Assembly: GCF_001654965.1 (NCBI RefSeq)
Contig: NZ_LXEV01000016.1
Location: 124,001 to 188,000 of the forward strand
Reading direction: 5' to 3'
From: Proteus hauseri ATCC 700826
Lineage (GTDB): Bacteria > Pseudomonadota > Gammaproteobacteria > Enterobacterales > Enterobacteriaceae
Length of the DNA stretch: 64,000 nucleotides
Shown: piece by piece, positions 32,801 through 43,031 of the stretch
Position numbering within the stretch: the stretch's first letter is position 1
Layout: each line of letters opens with the position of its first letter
Position numbers and translations under genes: made by a program
The notes under the pieces: model-generated
What the model was told of the DNA's origin: nothing
Seen by the model: the letters and a program-made list of their open reading frames with translations, nothing else
Databases searched by the model: none

Positions 32801-33042
32801 GTAGAAGACATATACACCATGTTATCGATACCGTTCATATTCTGTTCGATAACTTGGGTTACTGTATTCTGTACAGTGGTCGCATCAGCACCAGGATAGA
32901 CCGCTGAGATCGAAATCGCAGGCGGTGCTATCGTTGGATATTGCGCAACGGGTAATTTGATGAGTGCCAGAAGACCTGCAAGCATGGCAATTATCGCAAT
33001 TACCCATGCAAATATCGGTCTATCTATAAAAAACTTAGGCAT
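29893..33042 (-). CDS. acrB: Multidrug efflux RND transporter permease AcrB
   Basis: Inner membrane proton antiporter that captures drugs, bile salts and dyes from the periplasm and passes them to TolC. 1049 residues, the same as E. coli AcrB. Starts [17 protein letters not shown]. Proton relay Asp407-Asp408 is in [12 protein letters not shown]; Lys940 equivalent in [13 protein letters not shown]. Twelve membrane helices with two large periplasmic loops. The start is 14 bases after the acrA stop. Confidence 0.97.
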   Translation of the reverse strand: MPKFFIDRPIFAWVIAIIAMLAGLLALIKLPVAQYPTIAPPAISISAVYPGADATTVQNTVTQVIEQNMNGIDNMVYMSSTSDSAGMMNITLTFDAGTDPDIAQVQVQNKLQLAMPLLPQEVQQQGVSVDKSSSSFLMVAGFISNDGSMSQDDIADYVGATIKDPISRVTGVGETQLFGTQYAMRIWLDPDLLVKYNMTTLDVISAIKAQNNQVAAGQLGGTPPVPGQRLNVSIIAQTRLNNAEEFSNILMKVNQDGSQVKLKDLGVVEMGAESYSTVARFNGLPASGIGIKLATGANALDTATAVRAALADMEPFFPAGLEVVYPYDTTPFVKISIFEVVKTLVEAIMLVFVVMYLFLQNFRATLIPTIAVPVVLLGTFAILSAFGYSINTLTMFAMVLAIGLLVDDAIVVVENVERVMQEEGLPPKEATRKSMGQIQSALVGIALVLSAVFIPMAFFGGSTGAIYRQFSITIVSAMVLSVFVALILTPALCATMLKPIPKGSHGVQTGFFGWFNRTFEKSSHHYTDSVSRTLRGTGRYLLLYVLLVVGMALMFIRLPSSFLPEEDQGVLLTMVQLPAGSTQEQTQDILEKVNDYFNTDEKELVKSVFTVNGFGFGGQGQNMGLVFVVLNDWDERKANEDKVPAIVARANMKLSEIKEAFIYSFNIPAIVELGSAGGFEFELVDKANLGHEKLMAARNQLLGLAAQHPEMLTGVRPNGQEDTSQYRLYIDLEKAQSQGVAISDIYSTLGTMFGGTYVNDFIDRGRVKKVYVQAESQFRMLPQDIANLYVRNNVGQMVPFSSFIDTSKDPWLYGSPRLERYNGLPAVQIQGSATPGQSSGDAMLMMESLANQLPSGIGYEWTGMSYQERLSGNQAPALYTISLIVVFLCLAALYESWSIPFSVMLVVPLGVIGALLFTSVRGLENDVYFKVGLLTTIGLSAKNAILIVEFAKDLMEKEGKGLIEATLDSVRMRLRPILMTSLAFMLGVIPLVLSNGAGSGAQNSVGTGVFGGMIAATSLAIYFVPVFFVVIRRRFSKKNEDLEHPSNPH

Positions 33043-33056
33043 GGATCACCGACTCC

Positions 33057-34250
33057 TTATTGAGGATTCTTAGCTGGCTCAGTTTGTTGGGTTGATGTTG
33101 TTGCATTTAAATCTTCTTCTTGAGCCGTTACTGTCATTTTCGGTTTAACTTTCTGCAATCCAGAAACGATAACGCGATCACCAGCCTGAATTCCATCATT
33201 GACAAGCCATTGGTTACCTACTGCTTGTGACACCTTAATTGATCGTACTTCAACAACGTTGTCTTTATTAACCACCATTGTTGTTGCATCACCACGAGGT
33301 GTACGAATAACCGCTTGTTGAGGTATCAAGATAGCATTTTGGCGAATACCATTTTCTAATTTAGCGCGAACAAACATACCCGGCAGTAACTCACCTTTCG
33401 GGTTAGGAACGATAGCACGCATTGTGATTGAACCTGTTGATTCATCAACAGTCACATCAGAAAACTCTAGATGACCTTTCTCTGCATAGGTTTTACCATT
33501 GTTCAATAATAAATGAACAACAGGTTTACCTTTTTCTTGCTCAATTGCACCATCTTCAATTTCATTTTTCAGTTTCAGATAATCTTCACTTGATTGTGTC
33601 ACATCGACATAAATCGGATCGATTTGCTGAACTGTGGTGAGTGCAACTTGCTGACCTTGTGAGACTAAAGCACCTTCAGTAACCGTTGATTTACCAGAAC
33701 GACCCGAAATAGGCGATGTCACTTTGGTATAATTCAGATTGATTGTTGCACTTGTTACCGCTGCTTGTGCTGCTTTAACGGCAGCCACAGCTTGCGCATA
33801 CTGAGATGTTGCAGTATCAAAGTCTTGTTTACTGATATAATTCGTGCCAAGTAGAGGTTTATAGCGCTCTACAGTTAGACGAGCGATTTCAGCATTCGCT
33901 TTGGCTTTAGCTAATTCTGCCTGAGCACTGTTTAATGTTGCTTGAAAAATAGCAGGGTCGATTTGGTACAGTGATGTACCCGCTTCAACATAGCTACCTT
34001 CCGTATAGTTGCGCTTTAAGATAATGCCGCCAACCTGAGGACGAACCTCAGCAATACGGTAAGCGGATGTACGACCGGGTAAGTCAGTAGTGATAGTCAG
34101 AGCTTGAGCTTCTAACGTCACAACACCTACAGCAGGTGCAGGAGGAGGACCACCTGCAGACTGATTAGCTTTGTCGTCACATCCAGCAAGAACCAAACTG
34201 CCTGATAGCACTAACAGAGCCAGAGGCAAAACCCCTCTGTTTTTTCGCAT
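33057..34250 (-). CDS. acrA: Multidrug efflux RND periplasmic adaptor AcrA
   Basis: Lipid-anchored adaptor linking AcrB to TolC. 397 residues, as in E. coli. The ATG at 34250 (MRKNRGVLPLALL) is used; the longer open frame upstream runs into the operator region. Lipobox LAGC with Cys24. Then the lipoyl and alpha-hairpin domain (PGRTSAYRIAEVRPQVGGII; coiled region to about residue 205), beta-barrel and membrane-proximal domain. C-terminal tail rich in Thr and Gln. Confidence 0.96.
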   Translation of the reverse strand: MRKNRGVLPLALLVLSGSLVLAGCDDKANQSAGGPPPAPAVGVVTLEAQALTITTDLPGRTSAYRIAEVRPQVGGIILKRNYTEGSYVEAGTSLYQIDPAIFQATLNSAQAELAKAKANAEIARLTVERYKPLLGTNYISKQDFDTATSQYAQAVAAVKAAQAAVTSATINLNYTKVTSPISGRSGKSTVTEGALVSQGQQVALTTVQQIDPIYVDVTQSSEDYLKLKNEIEDGAIEQEKGKPVVHLLLNNGKTYAEKGHLEFSDVTVDESTGSITMRAIVPNPKGELLPGMFVRAKLENGIRQNAILIPQQAVIRTPRGDATTMVVNKDNVVEVRSIKVSQAVGNQWLVNDGIQAGDRVIVSGLQKVKPKMTVTAQEEDLNATTSTQQTEPAKNPQ

Positions 34251-34327
34251 AAGAAAACCTCTATTCAAACGTTGTTTCCTGGGATAAAAATAATTAAGTT
34301 GATGATTGATTGCGATGTATAGTACAA

Positions 34328-34345
34328 ACATACATGAATGTATGT
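34328..34345. promoter_or_regulatory. AcrR operator between acrA and acrR
   Basis: Perfect inverted repeat ACATACAT-GA-ATGTATGT. The E. coli AcrR operator has the same half-site ACATACA/TGTATGT, but with a wider spacing between arms. Placed 78 bases before acrA and 30 bases before acrR, so it can control both. Confidence 0.85.
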
Positions 34346-34374
34346 AAATTAACTTCAGTCAAAATCGAGGAATA

Positions 34375-35019
34375 ATGGCACGAAAAACTAAACGACAGGC
34401 ACAAGAGACGCGTCAGCAGATCATAGATGCTGCAATTAGACTGTTTACTGTGCAAGGCGTTTCTGCCACATCACTTTCAGATATAGCAACCGACGCTGGT
34501 GTTACCAGAGGCGCTATATATTGGCACTTTAAGAATAAAGTGGATTTATTTACTGAAGCGTGCGAACTCACCGACTTAAAAATAGAATCTTTAGAACTAG
34601 AGTATCAAACAAAATATCCAGATGATCCACTATTTGTACTAAGAGAATTACTTATTTATATCTTGACATCAATTGTAGAAGATCCCAAACATAATGCACT
34701 TTTAGAAATATATTTCCATAAATGCGAATTTGTCGGTGAAATGAAGTCAATTGTTGAAATTCGCAAAGAATTATGTGCAGACGATTACTGTAAAATAGCG
34801 ATTTCGCTACAAAGTTGCATTGAACAAAATCAGCTACCAAAAGATTTAAATTTAAAGCGTGCGGCAATCATGCTAAAAGCAATGATGACAGGATTAGCTG
34901 AAAACTGGTTATTTTCGCCAGAAAGTTTTTCTCTCAAAGATGAAAGTCAATATTTAGTGGATAGCTTTATTGATATGATAAAGAGTAGTGCAAGTATGAG
35001 AATATCTGCACCATCTTAA
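34375..35019 (+). CDS. acrR: TetR-family repressor AcrR
   Basis: Repressor of acrAB. 214 residues; E. coli has 215. N-terminal helix-turn-helix: TRQQIIDAAIRLF and SLSDIATDAGVTRGAIYWHFKNKVDLF (read in two parts). The ligand domain fills the rest and ends SASMRISAPS. Divergent from acrA with the palindromic operator between them. ychN begins 28 bases later and may be cotranscribed. Confidence 0.95.
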   Translation: MARKTKRQAQETRQQIIDAAIRLFTVQGVSATSLSDIATDAGVTRGAIYWHFKNKVDLFTEACELTDLKIESLELEYQTKYPDDPLFVLRELLIYILTSIVEDPKHNALLEIYFHKCEFVGEMKSIVEIRKELCADDYCKIAISLQSCIEQNQLPKDLNLKRAAIMLKAMMTGLAENWLFSPESFSLKDESQYLVDSFIDMIKSSASMRISAPS

Positions 35020-35047
35020 TTTAATGCTAAACATAAGGAATAAATAA

Positions 35048-35401
35048 ATGAGTAGAGTGTTAGTTATTGCTAATGGTGCCGCTTATGGCAATGAGTCATT
35101 ATTTAATGCACTACGTTTATCTATTACATTAAAAGAACAGCATCCAGAAACTGAGTTAAATATCTTTTTAATGTCTGATGCAGTAACGGGGGCCTTAGCT
35201 CGCCAGCAACCAAAAGAAGGCTATAACCTTCAACAAATGCTTGAAATACTGACTGCCCAAAATGTACCCGTCAAATTATGTAAAACATGTACAGATACCC
35301 GTGGAATAAGTGATTTACCCTTAGTTGATGGCGCTGAATTAGGTACTTTGGTAGATTTAGCTCAGTGGACATTAGCCGCAGATAAAATTCTTACTTTTTG
35401 A
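35048..35401 (+). CDS. ychN: DsrE/DsrF/TusD-family protein YchN
   Basis: Small homohexameric protein of the DsrE fold, whose relatives carry sulfur in sulfur relay; no defined role for YchN. 117 residues, same as E. coli. The likely active cysteines are in VKLCKTCTDTRGIS, preceded by NLQQMLEILTAQNVPV. Its place after acrR differs from E. coli, where ychN is elsewhere. Confidence 0.9.
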   Translation: MSRVLVIANGAAYGNESLFNALRLSITLKEQHPETELNIFLMSDAVTGALARQQPKEGYNLQQMLEILTAQNVPVKLCKTCTDTRGISDLPLVDGAELGTLVDLAQWTLAADKILTF

Positions 35402-35525
35402 TTTTCACCTGATCGTTTTAAGATAAATAAACCTCGCAACTTGTTCTGTTTTCACTGCCAATTCGTGATAATTGGATTATACTAATAGAACAGTTTTTCA
35501 ATGTTAATTGAACAAGTTGCTTAAT

Positions 35526-38500
35526 ATGCGTGTATCAATAATCTTTTTTAGATTAAATCATCGACCTATTTTAGTTACTGTAACAACAATTATGCTTATG
35601 TTATGGAGCATAATATTTAGTTGTGCATGGGCGGCGATCCCTAGTAATTTACCTTCCCAAGAAAATATTCAAAATCAGCTTAATTTATTAAATAAACGTA
35701 GCGATTTAAGCGCGGAAGATAAGCTGACGATAAGTGATTTAGAACAATCACTTTTAATGATTGATAATATTCAACAATTAGAAAAAAAAGCCGCTAGTTA
35801 TAATAAAACAATTGAACAACTACCCGAAAAACTGCGTACAACGCAATATCAACTTAATCAATTAAAACAAAAAATAGCAAATAATGAAGTAGAAGATTAT
35901 CGACATTCATTAGATACATTACCTTTAGAAACATTAGAATCTCAATTAGAAAATGTATTGCAATCGTTACAAAAATCGCAAGATGATTTAGCTAATTACA
36001 GTAATGAATTGATTGTGTTACAAACACAACCTGAAAGGGCGCAATCTGTTTTATTTAGCAATTCAGAAAGACTACAACAAATAAGAAGCGCGTTAAACAA
36101 AAGCAGCTCTGATAAAGCACAAATGCGGCCTTCAGCTGTTCAATTATTACAATTAGAACAATATTATCTTCAGCAGCAAAATAACTATCAAAAACGAACT
36201 TTACAATCTAATGTACAGTTGCAAAGTTTATTACAACTGCAGCGTGACTATAGTTCAGCCTATATCGACCTTTCTCAAGAACATGCACAACTTATTCAAG
36301 AAGCATTAAGCGATAAACGCCTCGATAGTTCAGAAGAAACAGCGAAAGAAGCTCAAACTGCGGGGGTAGAAAATCAAACAATTCAAAATAATGTTTTTTA
36401 TCTAGCACAAGCTGAACTCAATAAGCAACTTAGCGATAAGTTGATCGTGACGACTCAAAATAATAATGAATTAAATCGCCATAGTTTAATGGTGAAAAAC
36501 CGTTTAGACAGAGCGATTCAATCTGAGCGTAACTTAAAAGAGCAAATAGATGTTTTAAAGGGCAGTTTACTGTTATCTCGAATTCTATTTGAAGAACAAG
36601 TCGATTTACCTGATGGCATCTTTATTAATAATCTTCCTGATAAAATTGCCGACTTGCGTTTAGAACAATTTGAGATTAATAAACAGCGCGATCAAATTTT
36701 TCAGCCTAATATTTATATTGATCAATTAATGACAGAGTACCAACTAGCGCATCCTAATGAATTAAGTGAAACAGAGCTGAAAGAATTACGCAGTGCATTA
36801 GAGCAGTTGGTTGATGCTCGTCGAGAACTATTAGATAAGCTCAATAACCAATTAGGTAACCAAATTTCCGAATCCATTAATTTACAAATGGATCAACAGC
36901 AATTAAAAAGTGTGGTGAGTTCACTAGAAAACACACTGGCACAGCAAATTTTCTGGGTAAGTAGTAACAAACCGATTAACTTAAGTTGGTTTTCTGCGTT
37001 TCCAGCTCAAGCTGTTGCTGAATTTCAAGGTTTCAAACTTAGTTGGTCAAATGAAAATCTGTTGACCGGGGCTAAGAAATCCCTTCCTGTGCTAATCACA
37101 CTTATTACCTTTAGTTTGCTTATCATTTGGCAACGTAAAAAATTGAATGTTGAGTTTGATAAATTAAGTGCAGATATTAATAAGTTGAACAAAGACTCTC
37201 AATTACATACACCGCTGGCATTAGGTATTGTATTTATTAAAACTCTGCCTCTTTCATGTATTGTATTGGCTATCGGATATTGGCTAATAAATAGCTTTAA
37301 TGTACAACAAGAGTTTATTTGGTCATTTGCATGGCAATTTGCCGTATTTTGGTTGATGTTTGAATGGTCTTATCGATTAATGTCTGATACTGGGGTTGCG
37401 GTTAAGCACTTTAAAATTCCTGTAGATCGCGTTCAACAGAACCGCAAACGCTTATTACGTTTATCTATTCCTATGTTGCCAATTATTTTACTTTCAGCTT
37501 ATGGCATTAATAATCCATTATTGCTGGTGGGTGATGTTATTGGTCAACTTGTCGCCATTATCTCCCTCTTTTTTATTAGCTTATGTGCTTTGCCATTTTG
37601 CCGTGAAATGTGGCAAGAGAAAGGTAACCACGTTGTTAGAACCGTTGTCATCACACTTTTAACTTTTTCTCCTTTAATATTAATGGGGTTGGTGATTTTT
37701 GGTTACTACTATACAGCACTGCGTTTAGCTAATCGCTGGGTTGATAGTTTATATCTGCTAATGCTGTGGTTTATCGCCTATCACGCAAGTTTAAGAGGAT
37801 TAACCGTTGCTGCAAGGCGACTTGCTTATCGTCGTGCTCTTGAGCGCAGACAAGCCATGCTTAAAGAGAAAAAAGAAAACGAAGATAATAGCCTTGAACC
37901 CATTCAAGAACCACCAATGGACATGGAACAAATTAATCAACAATCATTGCGATTAACGACAATGATTTTGTTTATTATCTTTGCATCCAGTTTTTATGGT
38001 ATTTGGTCTGATTTTATTACGGTATTTATTTACCTCGATGGTATTACTCTTTGGCATTATAACTTACCAACGGAATTAGGTAATGTAATTAAGGCCGTCA
38101 CTGTGGCTGATATATTGTTATCAGTTGCTATTATGGCGATTTCCTGGTTTATGATCCGAAACTTACCAGGACTATTAGAAGTCCTGATTTTATCTCGTAT
38201 AAAATTACAGCAAGGTGCTTCTTACGCGATCACCACTATTATGACCTATATTATTATTGCGATAGGGACGATAGTTTCGTTAGGAATATTAGGCGTTGCA
38301 TGGGAAAAACTACAATGGTTAGCCGCCGCATTAACGGTGGGGTTAGGGTTTGGTTTACAAGAAATTTTTGCTAACTTTGTTTCTGGTTTAATTATACTAT
38401 TTGAACGGCCAGTAAGAATTGGCGATACCATTACTATTGGTACTTATTCAGGAACAGTAAGTCGTATCCGTATTAGGGCGACCACAATTACAGACTTTGA

Positions 38501-38945
38501 TCGTAAAGAAGTTATTATTCCTAATAAGGCGTTTGTGACAGAGCGTCTTATTAACTGGACATTATCTGATACGGTGACTCGTATTATTATTCAAGTTGGT
38601 GTCGCTTATGGTTCTGATCTTAATAAAGTAAAAGAGATCTTAATGAAAGCAGCAAAAGATAATTCAAAGGTGATGACAGAGCCAGAGCCTGTTGTGTTAT
38701 TTACTGAATTTGGTGCAAGCACACTCAATCACGAACTTCGTTTTTATGTCAGAACATTAGGCGATAGAAATATTACGACAGATGAAGTTAATCGCGCTAT
38801 TGATGAGTTATGTAATGAAAATGGTATTAATATCGCGTTTAATCAATTAGATGTGTATTTACATAATAAACAAGGTGATGAAGTACAAGCGGTTAAACGT
38901 CCCCTCGATGGCTCAACACCACAAGCAAATACACCGTTTGATTAA
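35526..38945 (+). CDS. mscK: Mechanosensitive channel MscK (KefA)
   Basis: Large mechanosensitive channel that opens under membrane tension and depends on potassium in E. coli. 1139 residues from the ATG at 35526; a TTG six codons upstream is also open. The signal region ends near CAWA, then a long periplasmic coiled region rich in Gln, Leu and Lys (to about residue 490), a cluster of about eleven membrane helices and the C-terminal MscS domain with GLQEIFANFVSGLIILFE and RIGDTITIGTYSGTV. In E. coli the same gene borders rsmS and priC. Confidence 0.93.
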   Translation: MRVSIIFFRLNHRPILVTVTTIMLMLWSIIFSCAWAAIPSNLPSQENIQNQLNLLNKRSDLSAEDKLTISDLEQSLLMIDNIQQLEKKAASYNKTIEQLPEKLRTTQYQLNQLKQKIANNEVEDYRHSLDTLPLETLESQLENVLQSLQKSQDDLANYSNELIVLQTQPERAQSVLFSNSERLQQIRSALNKSSSDKAQMRPSAVQLLQLEQYYLQQQNNYQKRTLQSNVQLQSLLQLQRDYSSAYIDLSQEHAQLIQEALSDKRLDSSEETAKEAQTAGVENQTIQNNVFYLAQAELNKQLSDKLIVTTQNNNELNRHSLMVKNRLDRAIQSERNLKEQIDVLKGSLLLSRILFEEQVDLPDGIFINNLPDKIADLRLEQFEINKQRDQIFQPNIYIDQLMTEYQLAHPNELSETELKELRSALEQLVDARRELLDKLNNQLGNQISESINLQMDQQQLKSVVSSLENTLAQQIFWVSSNKPINLSWFSAFPAQAVAEFQGFKLSWSNENLLTGAKKSLPVLITLITFSLLIIWQRKKLNVEFDKLSADINKLNKDSQLHTPLALGIVFIKTLPLSCIVLAIGYWLINSFNVQQEFIWSFAWQFAVFWLMFEWSYRLMSDTGVAVKHFKIPVDRVQQNRKRLLRLSIPMLPIILLSAYGINNPLLLVGDVIGQLVAIISLFFISLCALPFCREMWQEKGNHVVRTVVITLLTFSPLILMGLVIFGYYYTALRLANRWVDSLYLLMLWFIAYHASLRGLTVAARRLAYRRALERRQAMLKEKKENEDNSLEPIQEPPMDMEQINQQSLRLTTMILFIIFASSFYGIWSDFITVFIYLDGITLWHYNLPTELGNVIKAVTVADILLSVAIMAISWFMIRNLPGLLEVLILSRIKLQQGASYAITTIMTYIIIAIGTIVSLGILGVAWEKLQWLAAALTVGLGFGLQEIFANFVSGLIILFERPVRIGDTITIGTYSGTVSRIRIRATTITDFDRKEVIIPNKAFVTERLINWTLSDTVTRIIIQVGVAYGSDLNKVKEILMKAAKDNSKVMTEPEPVVLFTEFGASTLNHELRFYVRTLGDRNITTDEVNRAIDELCNENGINIAFNQLDVYLHNKQGDEVQAVKRPLDGSTPQANTPFD

Positions 38946-38956
38946 GATTAGCAAAC

Positions 38957-39112
38957 TCAGTTTGCTGTTTGGTTTGCCAATTTTTTCTCATAATCTTGAC
39001 GAATAATATCGAGAGCTTCAAGTACTGTTTTTGGATCGACTTGATTGCTCTCTAACAAATAAATGAGATCTACCGCTAACTGGACTGATTCTGGCGCATC
39101 TTTTAAATTCAT
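38957..39112 (-). CDS. rsmS: Small pleiotropic regulator RsmS (YbaM)
   Basis: 51-residue protein, too short for most ORF lists: [20 protein letters not shown] ... [20 protein letters not shown]. This matches E. coli YbaM, called RsmS in Pectobacterium where it influences secondary metabolism. It starts 11 bases after the priC stop and shares its minus-strand unit. Its stop codon lies in the loop of a hairpin (AGCAAAC / GTTTGCT, 38950-38966) that may end both converging transcripts. Confidence 0.88.
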   Translation of the reverse strand: MNLKDAPESVQLAVDLIYLLESNQVDPKTVLEALDIIRQDYEKKLANQTAN

Positions 39113-39123
39113 ATCTATTCTCT

Positions 39124-39666
39124 TTAATATTTATCTTCTTGCTTTTCAATGCTTTTTTCAATGGAATACAGCGCGTTTTTACAGCGAGCTAAACGGTTTT
39201 CAAGTGCGGCAATCTCTTTTTGTAGTTCTTGCTGACGCGTAAATCCTTGGGTTTGCGTTAATTCAAGCTCTCTATCTTGGATCATTGAGTGTAATCGACG
39301 TTCGTAATCCTGATGTTGTGCAAGTTTTTGGTATAAATCGGTGCTTTTTTTTCGTTGGCTAAGCAGGTTTTCTTGCTTTCTTAGTGTTTGTGTCGATAAT
39401 TCACGAGTTAATGCTTCAACTTGTTGTAGGATTTGTGTAGCCAGAAATTTAACTTGCTGGCTTCGTTGTGCCTCAACACAAGTGATTAACTGGGTAAAAT
39501 TATCGCGGATCTGTTGCATATAACCGCCAAGTGAATCACTTCGGCGGTGAAACAGTGCTGTGTCGAAGCAAGGTGCCGCAATTTTTTTGTTTGCGATAGG
39601 CGCTAGTGCTTCGGCAAGATTGTCGATTTGCTTTTCAAACAAACTCAATGAATCTGCTTTTTTCAT
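39124..39666 (-). CDS. priC: Primosomal replication protein PriC
   Basis: Restart protein that loads DnaB on stalled forks. 180 residues; E. coli has 175. The long helical protein has conserved motifs [21 protein letters not shown] and [10 protein letters not shown] ... [18 protein letters not shown]. Followed by rsmS and next to mscK, the E. coli order. Divergent from apt. Confidence 0.92.
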   Translation of the reverse strand: MKKADSLSLFEKQIDNLAEALAPIANKKIAAPCFDTALFHRRSDSLGGYMQQIRDNFTQLITCVEAQRSQQVKFLATQILQQVEALTRELSTQTLRKQENLLSQRKKSTDLYQKLAQHQDYERRLHSMIQDRELELTQTQGFTRQQELQKEIAALENRLARCKNALYSIEKSIEKQEDKY

Positions 39667-39802
39667 TTGTTTTTGTCTCTATTTTTATGAAAACTGAATT
39701 GACTTAAAGCAACAAAAAAGAGTTGTTAACTGGCTTTCTGTTGCATTTTAACGGCATATTGCATAGATTCTATCGTTTCGTTTTTTATTTATGGCACTGA
39801 TT

Positions 39803-40354
39803 ATGACTGCTAACGCGCAACAACTGCAATTTATTAAAGACAGCATTGAAACCATTCCTGATTATCCAAAAGAAGGGATATTATTTCGTGATATCACCAC
39901 ACTTTTGGATAACCCTGCTGCATATCAGGCAACTATCGATTTACTGGTAGAACACTATCAGGGTCAGGGTATCACTAAAGTCGTAGGTACCGAAGCTCGC
40001 GGATTCCTGTTTGGAGCTCCAGTCGCTTTACGTCTTGGTGTTGGTTTTGTACCTGTTCGTAAAAAAGGTAAATTGCCTCGTGAAACGCTCAGTGAAACTT
40101 ACTCCCTGGAATATGGCACAGATACTTTAGAAATCCACAAAGACAGTATTACGGATAAAGATAAAGTATTAATGGTTGATGATTTGCTGGCAACAGGGGG
40201 CACTATTGAAGCAACTGCTCGCCTTATTCGCCGTTTAGGTGGAACTGTTACTGAAGCCGCATTTATTATTTGCCTACCAGATTTAGGCGGCATTGAACGC
40301 TTAGAGAAACAAGGTGTTCACAGCTTTACACTGGTCAATTTCCCTGGACATTAA
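39803..40354 (+). CDS. apt: Adenine phosphoribosyltransferase
   Basis: Makes AMP from adenine and PRPP in purine salvage. 183 residues from the ATG at 39803 ([10 protein letters not shown]), the same length as E. coli Apt; an ATG four codons upstream is possible. The PRPP motif is [14 protein letters not shown] and the substrate loop [12 protein letters not shown]. Read toward dnaX as in E. coli. Confidence 0.95.
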   Translation: MTANAQQLQFIKDSIETIPDYPKEGILFRDITTLLDNPAAYQATIDLLVEHYQGQGITKVVGTEARGFLFGAPVALRLGVGFVPVRKKGKLPRETLSETYSLEYGTDTLEIHKDSITDKDKVLMVDDLLATGGTIEATARLIRRLGGTVTEAAFIICLPDLGGIERLEKQGVHSFTLVNFPGH

Positions 40355-40480
40355 TTTTTTAAACTGTTTAATAAAAACAATTAATTAAAACGTTTTTACT
40401 CAACAGAATATTGACTAAAATTAGTTAATACGAAAGCTGAATATGGTAATGGCTAATTAAAGTGGATTATCATAGTAATA

Positions 40481-40524
40481 GTGCGGGTTTTTTTGTGCAT
40501 TTTATCAATGCATAAAGCCCGCAC
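40481..40524. repeat. Extended inverted repeat between apt and dnaX
   Basis: Outer arms GTGCGGG / CCCGCAC extended by G-T and A-T pairs, and inner arms TGCATT / AATGCA with loop TTATC. The whole forms a 44-base hairpin with an internal T/A mismatch region. There is no following T-run. It may end apt transcripts or regulate dnaX. The gap 40355-40667 shows nothing else. Confidence 0.6.
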
Positions 40525-40667
40525 AATTGTTGCTTTGTAATGTTGTGCTTTACGCTAATCACTGATGTTAACTTTATCAATCTCTCATTTGTCTCTTACA
40601 AATCTCGCTCAAGAGGTCTTCCCTGTGTTAGCATAGAGATAAATCTCGTTCAAATTTAGCGGAATCA

Positions 40668-42647
40668 ATGAGCTATCAGGTACTTGCCCGTAAGTGGCGC
40701 CCACAAACTTTTAACGATGTTGTCGGTCAACGTCATGTATTGACTGCGTTAGCTAATGGTCTTGATCATCAGCGACTTCATCATGCCTATCTTTTTTCTG
40801 GTACTCGCGGTGTCGGAAAGACCACTATCGCCCGGTTATTTGCCAAAGGGCTCAATTGTGAAACAGGTATTACAAGTAAACCTTGTGGTCAGTGTGCTAA
40901 TTGCCTTGAAATCGAACAAGGCCGTTTTGTTGATTTAATTGAAATAGATGCGGCATCAAGAACGAAAGTAGAAGATACGCGAGAACTTCTTGATAACGTT
41001 CAATACGCACCAGCACGTGGACGTTTTAAGGTTTATCTTATCGATGAAGTCCATATGTTATCGCGCCATAGCTTTAATGCCCTATTAAAAACGCTAGAAG
41101 AGCCACCAGAACATGTTAAGTTTTTGCTCGCCACTACTGATCCACAAAAATTACCAGTAACGATTTTATCGCGTTGCTTGCAATTCCATCTACGTGCTTT
41201 AGATATTGACCAAATTGCAACTCAATTAGAAAAGGTGTTGTCAGCTGAACATATTGAAAATGATGCAAGAGCGCGCCAACTGATTGCTCGCGCTGCTGAT
41301 GGTAGTATGCGTGATGCATTAAGTTTAACAGACCAAGCTATTGCTAGTGGTGAAGGTGTTGTAAATGCCGATATTGTCAGCCAAATGTTGGGGACTATTG
41401 ACGATGCGCAACCCCTTGCGTTAATTGAAGCGCTTGTTAAAGCCGATGGCCAACAAGTGATGGCGTTGGTAAATGAAGTTGCTTCACGAGGAACTGATTG
41501 GGAGAATTTCTTAGTTGAAACGCTCTCATTACTGCATCAAATCGCGATGTTGCAGTTATTACCGAGTGAAGAAAATCCACAAGAGCAATTTACTCAAGAA
41601 CGATTAAGGCTGTTAGCCAAATCTATCTCGCCTCAAGATTTGCAACTTTACTATCAAACACTACTTGTGGGGCGAAAAGAATTATCTTATGCGCCTGATC
41701 GTCGTATGGGCGTTGAAATGACATTGCTAAGAGCGCTGGCATTTCATCCTAAAACCGTGATTGATGAAGTGCGTTCAACACCTTTAGTGCAAACATTACC
41801 TTCAGCGGCACCAACAGGGCGAGTATCTACCCAACATGTACCGCAAACCGAACCGGTTCATACTCAGCAATCGACACCTCAACATGTTTCACCAACAGAA
41901 AATAGTGCAGCTTTAGGCGATAGCCCAACAGCTCAATTGTTAAGAGCACGGCAGGCGATAAGGGGAACTGAACAGCAAACCCCGCCAAAAAAGCCTAAAC
42001 CGGCGACGTCTCAACAGGCGAAGCCGGCTGCTAGTGCGTTAGAGCGGCTAGCAGCCGTAAGCGAAAGACGCCAACAAGTTGCAACACAAAGCCGTCAGTC
42101 AACGTCTACATCTGAAAAAAAGAAAAAAGAAGCCTATCAATGGCGACCACAGAACCCAGAAGTAGAATCTACTCAAGAGGTTGTTTCTTCACCTAAAGAG
42201 ATCAAAGAAGTTCTCGAATATGAAAAAACACCTGAACTTGCTGCAAAAATTGCTAAAGAATCATGGGAACGTGATGCATGGGCGGCTGAAATAGAAAAAA
42301 TGCCACTACCAAAGCTAATTCAGCAATTGGCATTAAATGCGTATAAAGAAACAGTAAGTGAAAATGAAGTCATTTTGCATTTACGAACTAAACAGAAACA
42401 TTTAAATTCTGCAAATGCGCTGCGTACACTCACAAAAGCGTTAAGTGAATTGCATGGAAAAGCAATTTCACTCACAATTATAGAAGATGACTCACCAGCG
42501 GTTAAAACACCACTGGAATGGCGGCAAGCCATTTATGATGAAAAGTTGGCGTTATCGCGTCAATCGATTATTACGGATAAAACAATTCAAACATTACAGC
42601 AATATTTTGATGCTGAACTGGATGAAGAGAGTATCCGACCTGTTTAA
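40668..42647 (+). CDS. dnaX: DNA polymerase III subunits tau and gamma
   Basis: Clamp loader ATPase; tau also holds the polymerase and helicase together. 659 residues; E. coli tau has 643. Walker A GTRGVGKTTIA, zinc cysteines CETG...CGQCANC, Walker B-type DEVHML and the sensor TTDPQKLP are present. A Pro/Gln/Ser-rich linker (about 375-500) contains the slippery heptamer for gamma. The C-terminal domain holds LRTKQKHLN and the DnaB/alpha contacts. ybaB and recR follow. Confidence 0.97.
   Translation: MSYQVLARKWRPQTFNDVVGQRHVLTALANGLDHQRLHHAYLFSGTRGVGKTTIARLFAKGLNCETGITSKPCGQCANCLEIEQGRFVDLIEIDAASRTKVEDTRELLDNVQYAPARGRFKVYLIDEVHMLSRHSFNALLKTLEEPPEHVKFLLATTDPQKLPVTILSRCLQFHLRALDIDQIATQLEKVLSAEHIENDARARQLIARAADGSMRDALSLTDQAIASGEGVVNADIVSQMLGTIDDAQPLALIEALVKADGQQVMALVNEVASRGTDWENFLVETLSLLHQIAMLQLLPSEENPQEQFTQERLRLLAKSISPQDLQLYYQTLLVGRKELSYAPDRRMGVEMTLLRALAFHPKTVIDEVRSTPLVQTLPSAAPTGRVSTQHVPQTEPVHTQQSTPQHVSPTENSAALGDSPTAQLLRARQAIRGTEQQTPPKKPKPATSQQAKPAASALERLAAVSERRQQVATQSRQSTSTSEKKKKEAYQWRPQNPEVESTQEVVSSPKEIKEVLEYEKTPELAAKIAKESWERDAWAAEIEKMPLPKLIQQLALNAYKETVSENEVILHLRTKQKHLNSANALRTLTKALSELHGKAISLTIIEDDSPAVKTPLEWRQAIYDEKLALSRQSIITDKTIQTLQQYFDAELDEESIRPV
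42116..42122 (+). promoter_or_regulatory. Programmed -1 frameshift site in dnaX (A AAA AAG)
   Basis: The in-frame heptamer A-AAA-AAG is identical to the E. coli dnaX slippery site and lies in the same linker. A -1 shift would add 24 codons before TAA at 42194, giving a gamma of about 509 residues; in E. coli termination is nearly immediate. No strong upstream Shine-Dalgarno stimulator or long hairpin was recognised. Confidence 0.65.
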
Positions 42648-42665
42648 TCGCAACATTTTGTATAA

Positions 42666-43030
<365 letters not shown>

Positions 43031-43031
<1 letters not shown>

